Below, piece by piece: positions 25,485 to 33,854 of a stretch of DNA of 64,000 nt. Origin of the DNA: JAJDZL01 sp965220725 (GTDB lineage: Bacteria > Pseudomonadota > Gammaproteobacteria > Arenicellales > JAJDZL01); the NCBI GenBank assembly GCA_965220725.1, contig OZ244840.1, positions 2,108,001 to 2,172,000 of the forward strand, written 5' to 3'. The notes under the pieces were generated by a model. It did no database searches. It worked only from the letters and a program-made list of their open reading frames with translations, and was not told the DNA's origin. Each line of letters begins with the position of its first letter. Within the stretch, counting starts at the first letter, position 1. The position numbers were made by a program, and so were the translations under genes.

Positions 25485-26177
25485 ATGGATTACGAGGCAA
25501 TCATCTCCAATCTGCCCCTTTATCTCGAGGGCCTTGTCACAACCGTGCAACTGGTGGTCATTTCGCTTGTACTGGGTCTGCTGCTTGCGATTCCGCTCGC
25601 ATTGGTGGCAAGCAGTCAGAGAGTGTCAGTGAATTTCCTGCCGAAAGCCTACATCTACTTTTTTCGCGGAACTCCCCTGATCGTCCAGATGTTCATCATC
25701 TACTACGGAGCCGGTCAGTTTGAACCATTGAGAGAGAGCATATTCTGGCCGATCTTCAAAGAAGCCTATTCGTGTGCTCTGATTGCGTTTTCGTTGAATA
25801 CGGCGGCCTACACCGCTGAGATTCTGCGTGGTGCGATAGTTGCCACACCATTCGGTGAGGTCGAGGCGGCCCGCGCCTGTGGCATGTCCAAATGGCTCGT
25901 CATGCGACGGGTGATTTTGCCGAATTCCTTTCGCCGGGCGCTTCCTGCCTATGGCAATGAGGTGATTTTCTTGCTGCATGGCAGCGCACTTGCCGGTGTG
26001 ATCACAATCATCGATCTGTTCGGTGCGGCAAGGATTGTCAATTCAAGGCATTTCGTGCCTTTTGAATCCTTCATTACGGCCGGCGTATTCTATCTGGTGC
26101 TGACGTTCGCCATCATCTGGGTGTTCAAGCGAATCGAGTTTCGCTGGCACGCCCATCTGAGACCAAGAAAATCGTAA
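25485..26177 (+). CDS. Polar amino-acid ABC transporter permease (HisM-like)
   Basis: A 230-residue permease with five predicted helices. YFFRGTPLIVQMFIIYYG and the contact loop EVEAARACGMSKWLVMRRVILPNSFRRALPAYGNE identify a HisM-type subunit. Six bases after the previous permease; last gene of the importer, convergent with tusA. Confidence 0.9.
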   Translation: MDYEAIISNLPLYLEGLVTTVQLVVISLVLGLLLAIPLALVASSQRVSVNFLPKAYIYFFRGTPLIVQMFIIYYGAGQFEPLRESIFWPIFKEAYSCALIAFSLNTAAYTAEILRGAIVATPFGEVEAARACGMSKWLVMRRVILPNSFRRALPAYGNEVIFLLHGSALAGVITIIDLFGAARIVNSRHFVPFESFITAGVFYLVLTFAIIWVFKRIEFRWHAHLRPRKS

Positions 26178-26260
26178 TCCTTGGGAGAGCCGTTGATTCC
26201 TGCGCGAATCAGGGCGCAAGACCCATGCCGATTGCTTGCGACGGAAAATGAAGATCGGAA

Positions 26261-26485
26261 TCAGGCCTTTTGGAGCACGAAAACGTAGATTCCCTTCTCC
26301 TCATTTGATTCCAGCAGCTTGTGGCCGGTCTGCCGGCTCAGCGCCTCGAAATCCATCACGGATCCCGGGTCTGTTGAGTGAACCTCCAGCGTCTGCCCTG
26401 TTTCCAGCTGGGCAATGGCTTTTTTCGCTTTCAGTATGGGGAGTGGGCAATTCAGTCCTTTTGTATCGAGTACCTGGTCTGCCAT
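26261..26485 (-). CDS. tusA: Sulfur-carrier protein TusA
   Basis: A 74-residue TusA with the sulfur-binding Cys13 in LNCPLPILKAKKAI and the conserved DPGSVMDFEALSRQTGH segment. In sulfur oxidizers TusA hands persulfide sulfur from rhodanese/DsrE proteins to the Dsr or sHdr system. It is the last gene of the sHdr operon here, following lbpA. Confidence 0.92.
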   Translation of the reverse strand: MADQVLDTKGLNCPLPILKAKKAIAQLETGQTLEVHSTDPGSVMDFEALSRQTGHKLLESNEEKGIYVFVLQKA

Positions 26486-26541
26486 TCGCGAGTTCTCCTG
26501 ACGAATCTGTTGTTGAATGATGGGTTAAGGGTTTGCGGGCG

Positions 26542-26985
26542 TCATGATTCGCAGCCGGCAAAACCGTCTGCCTGCATTTTCGCCTCGTAGGGTTCGGCGA
26601 TCTGATCGCCGCGGGTCAGTTGTGACTTGATGGAACCCCAGTCTTCCACACGGACCTTCATCAGCCAGCCGTCATCATAGGGTGATGAGTTCGCCAATCC
26701 CGGCGTGGCGCTGATGGAACCATTGACTTCGACGACTTCGCCGCCACTGAGCAGTTTGGCCGGGCCGACCCATTTGCCGGATTCGACCGTTGCGCAGCTC
26801 CGACCCGGTTGCACCTTGCGCCCGGCGCGCTTGGGCGTGATGGCAACAATCTGACCTGCCATCGCACCGGCAACCGAAGTCATACCGACGGTGACTGTAT
26901 CGTCATCGTTTTCCCGATACCAGATATTATTCTCTATGTCGTAGAGCAACTCATCTGGAAATTCACATCCGCGTACACTAGCCAT
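26542..26985 (-). CDS. lbpA: Lipoate-binding protein of the sHdr pathway
   Basis: A 147-residue GcvH-like protein. I chose the ATG at 26985, with GGAGAA upstream; the frame is open to 27117. The lipoyl lysine is Lys71 in ATVESGKWVGPAK, and GCEFPDELLYDIENNIWY is the typical LbpA N-terminus. LbpA carries the lipoate that works with sHdr in cytoplasmic sulfur oxidation and is distinct from glycine-cleavage H protein; no gcvP is nearby. Confidence 0.9.
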   Translation of the reverse strand: MASVRGCEFPDELLYDIENNIWYRENDDDTVTVGMTSVAGAMAGQIVAITPKRAGRKVQPGRSCATVESGKWVGPAKLLSGGEVVEVNGSISATPGLANSSPYDDGWLMKVRVEDWGSIKSQLTRGDQIAEPYEAKMQADGFAGCES

Positions 26986-27415
26986 TTGCACAGTTCTCCG
27001 ATAAGGAATGAGTGGTTTCGGTTCTGAGTGATTTGGAAGAACAGCAAAACTCTCCCAGTTGCTGCTCCTCGAGTTTTCCGCGTACAAAAAACAGCAGGTG
27101 CAATGCAACCATGCCAATTATATTGATTTGGGCGTTGTCCCGGTCAAGTCGATGGACATTGACCTGGTAAACCAGTTCGCGACAGGTTTCGCGGCAGGCG
27201 AGAAACGATGGATCATTGACCGCGCCCTGTCGATGCAGGGCCAGCAGCCGAAAACCCTCATGTGTCGCATCTGTCGGTTCCAGGTCATGGCTTTCAAGCC
27301 AGTTCTCAAGAACCCGCTCGCCGGCTGTGAGCAGGTCTCCGGCCGGGTCTGACACGGACTGCGGATTGTCCCTGATCGCGTGAATCCGGTTCTCGATTTC
27401 GGCAAAGTCAATCAT
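26978..27415 (-). CDS. Hypothetical protein between hdrB2 and lbpA
   Basis: A 145-residue soluble protein overlapping hdrB2 by 4 bp and lbpA by 8 bp, so clearly in the operon. It contains Cys residues (FLACRETCRELVYQVNVHRLD, EFCCSSKSL) and one hydrophobic stretch (INIIGMVALHLLFFV). I recognise no family. Its fixed position suggests a role in the sHdr/LbpA machinery. Confidence 0.65.
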   Translation of the reverse strand: MIDFAEIENRIHAIRDNPQSVSDPAGDLLTAGERVLENWLESHDLEPTDATHEGFRLLALHRQGAVNDPSFLACRETCRELVYQVNVHRLDRDNAQINIIGMVALHLLFFVRGKLEEQQLGEFCCSSKSLRTETTHSLSENCANG

Positions 27416-28356
27416 GCAAGTCCCCGCTGTCGAAGCAAACCCATGGACTGGGACACATTCTCATGGATGCCCAGTCTTCTCGGAGACAGTCCGAGTGCCA
27501 GACCGAGCAACTGGGTGAAATACAGCATGACCGGTTTGGTCGAGATGTTCAACGTCTCCTCGGCCCGAATCTGGTGCATCTCAAGACCGGAATGGCATGT
27601 TGGACATTCGGTGGCGATGACGTCGGCGCCACAAGCTTCCGCCGCCTGCAGGATGTTCACCACCAGGCGTGTCGATGTATCGCTGTCTGACAGGGTGTGC
27701 GCGCCGCCACAGCAGGCGGTTTTCAGGGGAAAGTCGACGATTTCCGCGCCGGCGGCCTCGAGCAGATCGTCCATGAAATGCGGCTTGGATGTTGACTCAC
27801 TGCCTTCGCCCTGGTCTTTTTCCGGAAATATGTGGCGCGGACGGGTGTACATGCATCCATAGTAGTTGGCGATTTTCAAGCCCTTCAGTGATCGCTTGAC
27901 CCTGCTTTTCAGATTCGACTCACCGATGGCATGCTTGATCCAGTCCAGGGCGTGAATCGTCTCGACGTCACCGGCCTTGTACTCAGGCACGCCGGACTTG
28001 TCGGACAGCTCACCCACGACCTTGCGCGTCTTCTCGCGATGCTCGACATCATGTTCGGCTTTCTTGAGATTGTGATAGCATCCGTTGCACGGCGCCATGA
28101 CCACGTCCAGTCCCATCTTGTGCTTGGCAATGGACATGTTGCGCACCGACAGGAAGTTCTGGATTTCCGGATCGATATTCTTGACCTCCATCGCGCCGCA
28201 GCAGTTCCAGTTCTCGATCTCAACGAGATTCAATCCGAGCTTTTTTCCTATCTGCTTGGTGGATCGGTTATAGGCGTGTCCGGTGCCTTCCAGCGCGCAG
28301 CCCGGATAATAGGCGACGGTTTTCAAGTCGTCTCTGAGATTGTCTGAATCGGCCAT
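27412..28356 (-). CDS. hdrB2: sHdr subunit B2 (heterodisulfide reductase B-like)
   Basis: A 314-residue protein with two CCG domains. The first has YYPGC, CCGAMEV and APCNGCYHNL; the second has YYGCMY, CCGGAHTL and TECPTCHSGLEMHQ. These cysteines build the non-cubane 4Fe-4S clusters of HdrB. Operon order dsrE-C1-B1-A-hyp-C2-B2 defines the sulfur-oxidizing sHdr complex, which is proposed to convert lipoate-bound sulfur to sulfite. Confidence 0.92.
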   Translation of the reverse strand: MADSDNLRDDLKTVAYYPGCALEGTGHAYNRSTKQIGKKLGLNLVEIENWNCCGAMEVKNIDPEIQNFLSVRNMSIAKHKMGLDVVMAPCNGCYHNLKKAEHDVEHREKTRKVVGELSDKSGVPEYKAGDVETIHALDWIKHAIGESNLKSRVKRSLKGLKIANYYGCMYTRPRHIFPEKDQGEGSESTSKPHFMDDLLEAAGAEIVDFPLKTACCGGAHTLSDSDTSTRLVVNILQAAEACGADVIATECPTCHSGLEMHQIRAEETLNISTKPVMLYFTQLLGLALGLSPRRLGIHENVSQSMGLLRQRGLA

Positions 28357-28362
28357 GGAGAC

Positions 28363-29103
28363 TTACTCGTGGTTGCTTTGTTTCATCGTGAGGTTTCTTT
28401 GTCTGACGCGCTCATCCATATAGTCCCTGATGGCATCGGATGATTGTTTCCAATTCCTGGTTTTCGGACGAATCAGGGTTGACAGGCCCATTTTCATCAG
28501 CAGGGTGACGGGCAGACCGCGCACGAGACCCTTGACCAGGCGAACCAGCCAGGTTTGCACCAGCGGTTGCGATGTGCGGTTGAAGAAATTCCGGATCAGC
28601 CGGCCTTCTTCGATTTTCCCGGTTTGCAGAACCTGCTCGTAGAATTCCTCATCGAAATTCATGGAATTTGATTTCGGTGTATGGCCCTTGTACTCGAGCC
28701 AATGGCTCAATGCCTTCATGACACCTTCCGGCTCAACATCGCGCGGGCACACGTGTGTGCACTTGTGACACGATACACACTGCCAGATGATGTCCTTGTC
28801 CCGGAGCAGTTCCTGTTCCATGCCAAGCCGTACCAGGTAGATCCAATAGCGCGGATTGAATTCCGGATTGATTGCGTTGACGGTGCAGGAGTTGGTGCAG
28901 GCCCCGCACTGCCAGCAGCGGTGAATGAATGCGCCGCCGGGGAATGCGGCCACTTCCTGTTCCAGTTGCTCGTTGTACTCGTTGACCGCACGGGATTCGA
29001 TGAACGTGCTCCAGGGTCCGGAGACATCAACGCCGTCAATCTCAAGGCTGTCATGGTGACGAAGATTTTCCGGTCGAATCAACGACTTCTCATGGATTGG
29101 CAC
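28363..29103 (-). CDS. hdrC2: sHdr subunit C2 (ferredoxin-like)
   Basis: A 246-residue HdrC-type iron-sulfur protein with two clusters: CWQCGACTNSC and CVSCHKCTHVCPRDVEP. C-terminal region helical. It passes electrons from HdrB2/HdrA. Six bases before hdrB2. Confidence 0.9.
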   Translation of the reverse strand: MPIHEKSLIRPENLRHHDSLEIDGVDVSGPWSTFIESRAVNEYNEQLEQEVAAFPGGAFIHRCWQCGACTNSCTVNAINPEFNPRYWIYLVRLGMEQELLRDKDIIWQCVSCHKCTHVCPRDVEPEGVMKALSHWLEYKGHTPKSNSMNFDEEFYEQVLQTGKIEEGRLIRNFFNRTSQPLVQTWLVRLVKGLVRGLPVTLLMKMGLSTLIRPKTRNWKQSSDAIRDYMDERVRQRNLTMKQSNHE

Positions 29104-29121
29104 GGCTACGGCACCCGGAGT

Positions 29122-29994
29122 CTAATGGGTGGGGGCATCATAGGTCTCAGACAGACGATGTCGCTCACCATCGCCCAGGATCATGTGGGTCAGACCGCTG
29201 TCACCGATCGCGGTATCCAAGCCAAGCATTCTGATTGCAAAGCCCATTGGTGTGCCCGCGTTGTTGAACTCCGAATTCAGGAAGCTGCCGCCCTGCGAAC
29301 CGATGTATTGACTGTAAACCCAGGCGAACAGGATGTCCATGATGAACTCGCGGTCGGCGAAAATGCCGGACTCCTCGAAGAACTCGTGGATTTCCCTTCG
29401 CAGTTCCAGATGGGTCCGAACGCCATTGGGGATGTCGATGTACTGATCCGGTGAATCCGAGAACCAGATTTCCCTCAGCACGCCGGTGTTCGATTCGTGA
29501 TCCCAAATCCAGCGCGTCATCAGCGGAAAAAGCTCGGGCTGGCGAAAGTGCAGGATTTCCGCGGCCAGATCCCGTACCCAGCGGCTGGATTTTCCTGAAG
29601 CCAGCCGATCGGTCAGGTCTGCCATCCTGGAACCCATGTTCTCGAGTGTCACGGCATCAAGCAGTCGGGTGATCTCGTCGCGCAGGGACGCAAACCCCAT
29701 GCCCTGCAACACGGGTTTCAGCCGTCTGCGAACGGTTGGCATGAAGGCACAAGCGTCGAAAAATTCCCGATCGGTCATGGACTGGCCGTCATCCGAAAAG
29801 GTTCGCTGAAAGAGCAGGGACTTGCCGCGAAGCCCGTCGACGATCACTTCAATGCCGCCCAGTTGGTTGCTGCATTCGATCATCGACTCGACAGCCGTAC
29901 GCAGGATGGTGCCATCCAGGTGCAGTACGGGTATGTCGCCGGTCGCCAAAGCAGTACCGTGACTATTCGATTTCGCCGACATCACATCTGACAC
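29122..29994 (-). CDS. sHdr-associated Hyp protein
   Basis: A 290-residue soluble protein occupying the place of the conserved Hyp gene between hdrA and hdrC2 in sHdr operons. There are no iron-sulfur motifs. Notable segments are VESMIECSNQLGGIEVIVDGLRGKSLLF and FMDILFAWVYSQYIGSQGG-like hydrophobic stretches near the C-terminus. Assignment is mainly by synteny; biochemical role unknown. Confidence 0.8.
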   Translation of the reverse strand: MSDVMSAKSNSHGTALATGDIPVLHLDGTILRTAVESMIECSNQLGGIEVIVDGLRGKSLLFQRTFSDDGQSMTDREFFDACAFMPTVRRRLKPVLQGMGFASLRDEITRLLDAVTLENMGSRMADLTDRLASGKSSRWVRDLAAEILHFRQPELFPLMTRWIWDHESNTGVLREIWFSDSPDQYIDIPNGVRTHLELRREIHEFFEESGIFADREFIMDILFAWVYSQYIGSQGGSFLNSEFNNAGTPMGFAIRMLGLDTAIGDSGLTHMILGDGERHRLSETYDAPTH

Positions 29995-30011
29995 CGATAT
30001 TCCAAAAGCGC

Positions 30012-31049
30012 TTATGCCGCGCGCGCCTGCACACCGAGCGCAGCCATTGCCGCGGCCTGGCCCTGCGCGATGGAATCATCAATGGTTTCGGGTCCGATTG
30101 CGGCACCGGCGACGAAGATTCCGGGTCTTGAGGTACCCGCGATGGAATCATAGGAAGGTTGCCTTTGAATATGTCCGTTGGGTTCCAAGTCCACGCCAAA
30201 GATTTCCGCGATGCGGGGATTGTCAATATTGGGATCCATGCCGATGGCATGCACGACCAGGTCAAAGGGAATGGAGATCGGTCGTTTGACCAGCGTATCC
30301 TCGCCCTTGAGCAGCACTCTTTTGCCATCAAAGGTGACTTCGGCAATTCTGGCCTTGATGTACTTGACCTTGAATTCCTCTTGGCTACGCCAGTAGAACT
30401 GTCCCTCATAGAGACCGAAAGTCCGAATATCCATGTAGTAGATGTAGACGCTGCAATCCGGCAGTTCCTCGCGGATCTCCATCGCCAGGTTGGCAGAGAC
30501 GGTGCAGCAGATCTTGGAGCACCATTCGCGCCCAATCTGCCGGTCGCGGGAGCCCACGCACAGCAGGATCGCGACGCGCTCGGGTTTTCGATTGTCGGAT
30601 GGGCAGCGCACACCGTTGCCCGAGGAGATCATCTGCTCGACCTGGGTGGTGGTGACGACATCCGGGTGGGAGCCAAATCCCCATTCCGGTTTGTTGACGG
30701 AATCGAAATGCGTAAATCCTGTTGTCAGGATGATCGAGGATGACGCGACTTCAGTGCCATCCGACAGTTGCGCCTGGAATTGTCCGACATCCCCATCCAG
30801 CTGGGTGATTGTTGTCGAGGTGCGGATGCTGATGCGCTCGCTTGTCTCGACCGCTTTCACCATCCTGCCGATGGCATCACTTGCCCACTCACCAGAGGGC
30901 ACCAGGCGCGCATAGCCGGATTGTATCGGGGCGCCGCCCAACCGGGTGTCTTTTTCGATCAGGGTGACGGAATTGCCTACATCGGACAGTGCACGCGCTG
31001 CTGAAAGACCTGCCGGGCCAGCCCCGACAACCAACACACCGTCGCTCAC
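30012..31049 (-). CDS. hdrA: sHdr subunit A (FAD-binding HdrA-like)
   Basis: A 345-residue flavoprotein with an N-terminal dinucleotide fold (VLVVGAGPAGLSAARAL), LLCVGSRDRQIGREWCSKICC as the Cys motif specific to HdrA-like proteins, and FVAGAAIGPETIDDSIAQGQAAA at the end. It lacks the extra ferredoxin and inserted domains of methanogen HdrA, as expected for sHdrA. Overlaps hdrB1 by 4 bp. Confidence 0.93.
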   Translation of the reverse strand: MSDGVLVVGAGPAGLSAARALSDVGNSVTLIEKDTRLGGAPIQSGYARLVPSGEWASDAIGRMVKAVETSERISIRTSTTITQLDGDVGQFQAQLSDGTEVASSSIILTTGFTHFDSVNKPEWGFGSHPDVVTTTQVEQMISSGNGVRCPSDNRKPERVAILLCVGSRDRQIGREWCSKICCTVSANLAMEIREELPDCSVYIYYMDIRTFGLYEGQFYWRSQEEFKVKYIKARIAEVTFDGKRVLLKGEDTLVKRPISIPFDLVVHAIGMDPNIDNPRIAEIFGVDLEPNGHIQRQPSYDSIAGTSRPGIFVAGAAIGPETIDDSIAQGQAAAMAALGVQARAA

Positions 31050-32407
31050 GCCTGCGCCTCGAAGCCGGGGCCTGAGGTGATGGCACGCCGGGGATCGTAC
31101 AGGGTCTCAAAGTTACCGGCCTCGACGTCGGCAAGATAACTCTCAAACTGGCTCTTGGCGAGTTCCCAGTCGATGCCGAGTTTTTCCAGCAGGGGCTCAA
31201 AGGCCGAAGCGTGCCAGTGCAACTGGGCAATCTTGTAAGGATGCGCTCCGCACAGCACAGCGGCCAATTGGCAGTCTGCGAGGATGGGCATCTCGTAGTG
31301 CTTGTCTGCCGCCTTGCCGATCCACTGATTCTTGTCGAGAGTCGTGATGCAGCCGGTGTCATGGCCGACCATCACATCGGCCCGCGCCTCTTCGACCGCG
31401 ACCTTGATCTTGCGGTCAATGGCGAATGAGCGGGTGAATTCGCGTTCTGAGATGATGTGCCGAAATCCGAAGCCACAGCAGTCATACCAGGTTGAGTAGT
31501 CGATCACATTCGCGCCGAGCGCCTGCACCAGTCCGGTGGACACCGCGACCCGGTTGCCATCAAGCACGTCATCGTCGTAGATGACGTCCTCGGGCACCAT
31601 CTTGTAGACGTGACAGGCGGGATGGATCACCGCCCGGATGTTGGAGGCGTCGATGGTCTGTCGCTCGCTGATCTGGTGGCGCATCACGTGCAGCCATTCG
31701 GAATAATGGACGATCTCCTCGGGGATCAGGATCTTGCCGTCGACCAGCCGTCCGATTTTCGCAAGGATTTTCTTGACCTGCTCGCGCAGTTCTGCCGAGT
31801 GAAGCAGGAACTGGCGCATTTCCTTGTAGTTGCCAAACGACGTGCCGCAATGCACCAGCGGATAGTAGTAGGCCGGGTCCATGCCTTCCGCCTGCGATGC
31901 GACGTAGGCCTGGTGAAAGTTTCTCAAGAAAACAGCGGCGAGCGAGACCACATTGCCAATACCTGAACCGTGATAGTTCCAGGCCGTGCAGGATGTCTGG
32001 TCGGTCTCGTCAAGGTAGGTGGTGCCCAGTTCGTTCATCAGCCACAGCAGCGAGGTCGGATAACCGGGAATGTTTCCGCACTGACCACAGGATTTATGGT
32101 GCCACAGACGGTTGGTGGGGATTTTCTTATCCCAGCCATACAGGGTCTTGGTCATGACCGGCTGGTGTCCGTCGTTGACGCGGTGAACGACGATTTCCCC
32201 GTCTTTTTCCAGCTGCCACATGATGTCGCGCACGTCTTCAACCTGTTCGCGGGTGGTGAGCATGGAGCGCTTGTCGATCTTCGCCTCGACCCACTGCGTG
32301 GCGGCCTGCGCCTGCTGCGGGTCCAGATTAGCGTCTTTCCATTCCGCGCCATGTCCGGTGAAGCGTTGTTCAGAATATTGATTTCCAAATGGAACCATCA
32401 CACTCAT
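31046..32407 (-). CDS. hdrB1: sHdr subunit B1
   Basis: A 453-residue protein, longer than HdrB2. Cysteines of the CCG type are seen in WHKSCGQCGNIPG, HPACHVYKM and YDCCGFGFRHI. The length and motif spacing match the B1 subunit of sHdr operons. Directly between hdrC1 and hdrA. Likely binds one non-cubane cluster. Confidence 0.9.
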   Translation of the reverse strand: MSVMVPFGNQYSEQRFTGHGAEWKDANLDPQQAQAATQWVEAKIDKRSMLTTREQVEDVRDIMWQLEKDGEIVVHRVNDGHQPVMTKTLYGWDKKIPTNRLWHHKSCGQCGNIPGYPTSLLWLMNELGTTYLDETDQTSCTAWNYHGSGIGNVVSLAAVFLRNFHQAYVASQAEGMDPAYYYPLVHCGTSFGNYKEMRQFLLHSAELREQVKKILAKIGRLVDGKILIPEEIVHYSEWLHVMRHQISERQTIDASNIRAVIHPACHVYKMVPEDVIYDDDVLDGNRVAVSTGLVQALGANVIDYSTWYDCCGFGFRHIISEREFTRSFAIDRKIKVAVEEARADVMVGHDTGCITTLDKNQWIGKAADKHYEMPILADCQLAAVLCGAHPYKIAQLHWHASAFEPLLEKLGIDWELAKSQFESYLADVEAGNFETLYDPRRAITSGPGFEAQA

Positions 32408-32443
32408 TTTGATTTCCTCAAGTCAGCAGTAATTCAGCCCTGA

Positions 32444-33181
32444 TCAGATGTCATCTTGCTCATCGAGCCAGTCCTCGTATTCCTCTCGTTTCTCTTCCAT
32501 GATGTCGACGATGACATCGAACAGGTTTTCATCAATCGTTTCCAACTGGTCAAGTACGCCGGAGTCCTCCCAGATGGTATAAAGTTCAATGGAGGTTTTA
32601 AGGTTGACCTCCCATGCGGTATCGGTGGTATGCATTGTCGGCATCGGAATCGCCTTTCGCAGCACATCCAGGGGTGCTTCGACCTTGCTGATATTGGGTC
32701 CCCAGTCTGCAAAATGGTCGGGTGTGATCATATTGGGCGCCAGTTGATTGCCGGTCGAGATCAGTTTCAGCATCACCCTTGAGAATGGTCGCAGCACGTC
32801 TTTTGCCGACTGCAGGCCGTGCTTGATCGAGGTTTCGCGCATAATGCTGACCAGGCCGCCGGGGGAGTTGCCGAAAGGACAGCGGGCAGCGCAGGTATAG
32901 CACTGTGCACAGGCCCAGATCTTCTCCTGCATGGCATCGTAGATGCCCTCGAGGTTTTCGGTCCACAGCAACTGGACGATCTCGCGCGGGGAATAGTCAA
33001 AGTAATGGGCGGACGGGCACGTTGCGGTACAGATGCCGCAGTTCAGACAGCCATGCAATTCGTGATCATAGAGGGGATGATCACAGATATCCTCGAAAAT
33101 CGCCTCGAGTTTCTCCCTGCTTACCTCGGGCTCATCGGTTAGCGGGTCACCGATTGTCATTGTGGCTGTGGACATTTGCAA
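32444..33181 (-). CDS. hdrC1: sHdr subunit C1 (ferredoxin-like)
   Basis: A 245-residue HdrC-type protein with CLNCGICTATCPSAHY and CAQCYTCAARCPFGNSPGG, each a 4Fe-4S site. An acidic C-terminal tail ends DEQDDI. Second gene of the operon after dsrE. Confidence 0.9.
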   Translation of the reverse strand: MQMSTATMTIGDPLTDEPEVSREKLEAIFEDICDHPLYDHELHGCLNCGICTATCPSAHYFDYSPREIVQLLWTENLEGIYDAMQEKIWACAQCYTCAARCPFGNSPGGLVSIMRETSIKHGLQSAKDVLRPFSRVMLKLISTGNQLAPNMITPDHFADWGPNISKVEAPLDVLRKAIPMPTMHTTDTAWEVNLKTSIELYTIWEDSGVLDQLETIDENLFDVIVDIMEEKREEYEDWLDEQDDI

Positions 33182-33187
33182 TTCCCG

Positions 33188-33568
33188 TCAGTAACTCAGT
33201 ACTTTCGTGTCGTCCTCTTCCATCACGCGCTCGATGACGTAGGCACCGCCCACAACACCCTCGCATTCGGGGATCAGGTCGTCGACCGTCATGTCAAACA
33301 GGTCGAGATTCGGAGAGCAACAGTAGAATTTCACGCCTGCATCATGCGCGTCCTGGATGAAGTCATAGACGGACTTGTCTGACCCCTCCTTGACGAACAG
33401 GGATTCCGCCACACCTTTTTTCATGAGCTTGCCGGCTGTTGCGGTGCAAATGACCTCAACCTCATATTCCATTGCGGCAGCGACCGTCGCCTGAAATATC
33501 GGTGCGCCCATCTCCTCGCCATTGGCGGGATCCGAGTTCACCATCATGATCACGAGTTTTTCTGCCAT
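33188..33568 (-). CDS. dsrE: DsrE-family sulfur-transfer protein
   Basis: A 126-residue DsrE/DsrF-like protein (KLVIMMVNSDPANGEEMGAPIFQA at the N-terminus). Two adjacent cysteines in VKFYCCSPNLDLF are likely persulfide sites, as in DsrE3-type proteins of sHdr loci. First gene of the minus-strand operon; proposed partner of TusA in delivering sulfur to sHdr. Confidence 0.85.
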   Translation of the reverse strand: MAEKLVIMMVNSDPANGEEMGAPIFQATVAAAMEYEVEVICTATAGKLMKKGVAESLFVKEGSDKSVYDFIQDAHDAGVKFYCCSPNLDLFDMTVDDLIPECEGVVGGAYVIERVMEEDDTKVLSY

Positions 33569-33625
33569 AGTGTTCTGACTCCGATTTGCAATGTGATTGG
33601 GCCAATCTCAGGGTTGAGATTTTAT

Positions 33626-33647
33626 TACATTAGAGATTGCTAATATA
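33626..33647 (-). promoter_or_regulatory. ATTAG-N6-CTAAT operator of the sHdr operon
   Basis: Inverted repeat about 60 bp before dsrE. Read on the minus strand it gives TATATTAGCA, then TCTAATGTA, nearly identical to the repeat before soxX at 40955-40976. The form suits an ArsR-type sulfane-sulfur-responsive repressor (SoxR/BigR/sHdrR class), by inference. Confidence 0.65.
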
Positions 33648-33854
33648 CGATAAGTCGATCTTCTCGTTCAATGGCCAAGCTCCCGGTTCCGTGACTTTGC
33701 ACTCAGGCTTTCCGGTTGGGCGGGTGCATGCCGATGTGCTGATTTTATTCCAATTGATTGTGCTTCTGTTCCTAAAATTAACGGCGAGGCATCTGAATTC
33801 AGTAGATGACAGCGCCTTGTTGATTTATTTTGAACTGCATGGATCGAGATTGAT

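Noticed and set aside
26542..26985. Glycine-cleavage H protein
   Set aside because: Position in the sHdr operon and the LbpA-type N-terminus favour the sulfur-oxidation lipoate-binding protein; no gcvT/gcvP linkage (the GcvT domain at 59144 belongs to Tdm).
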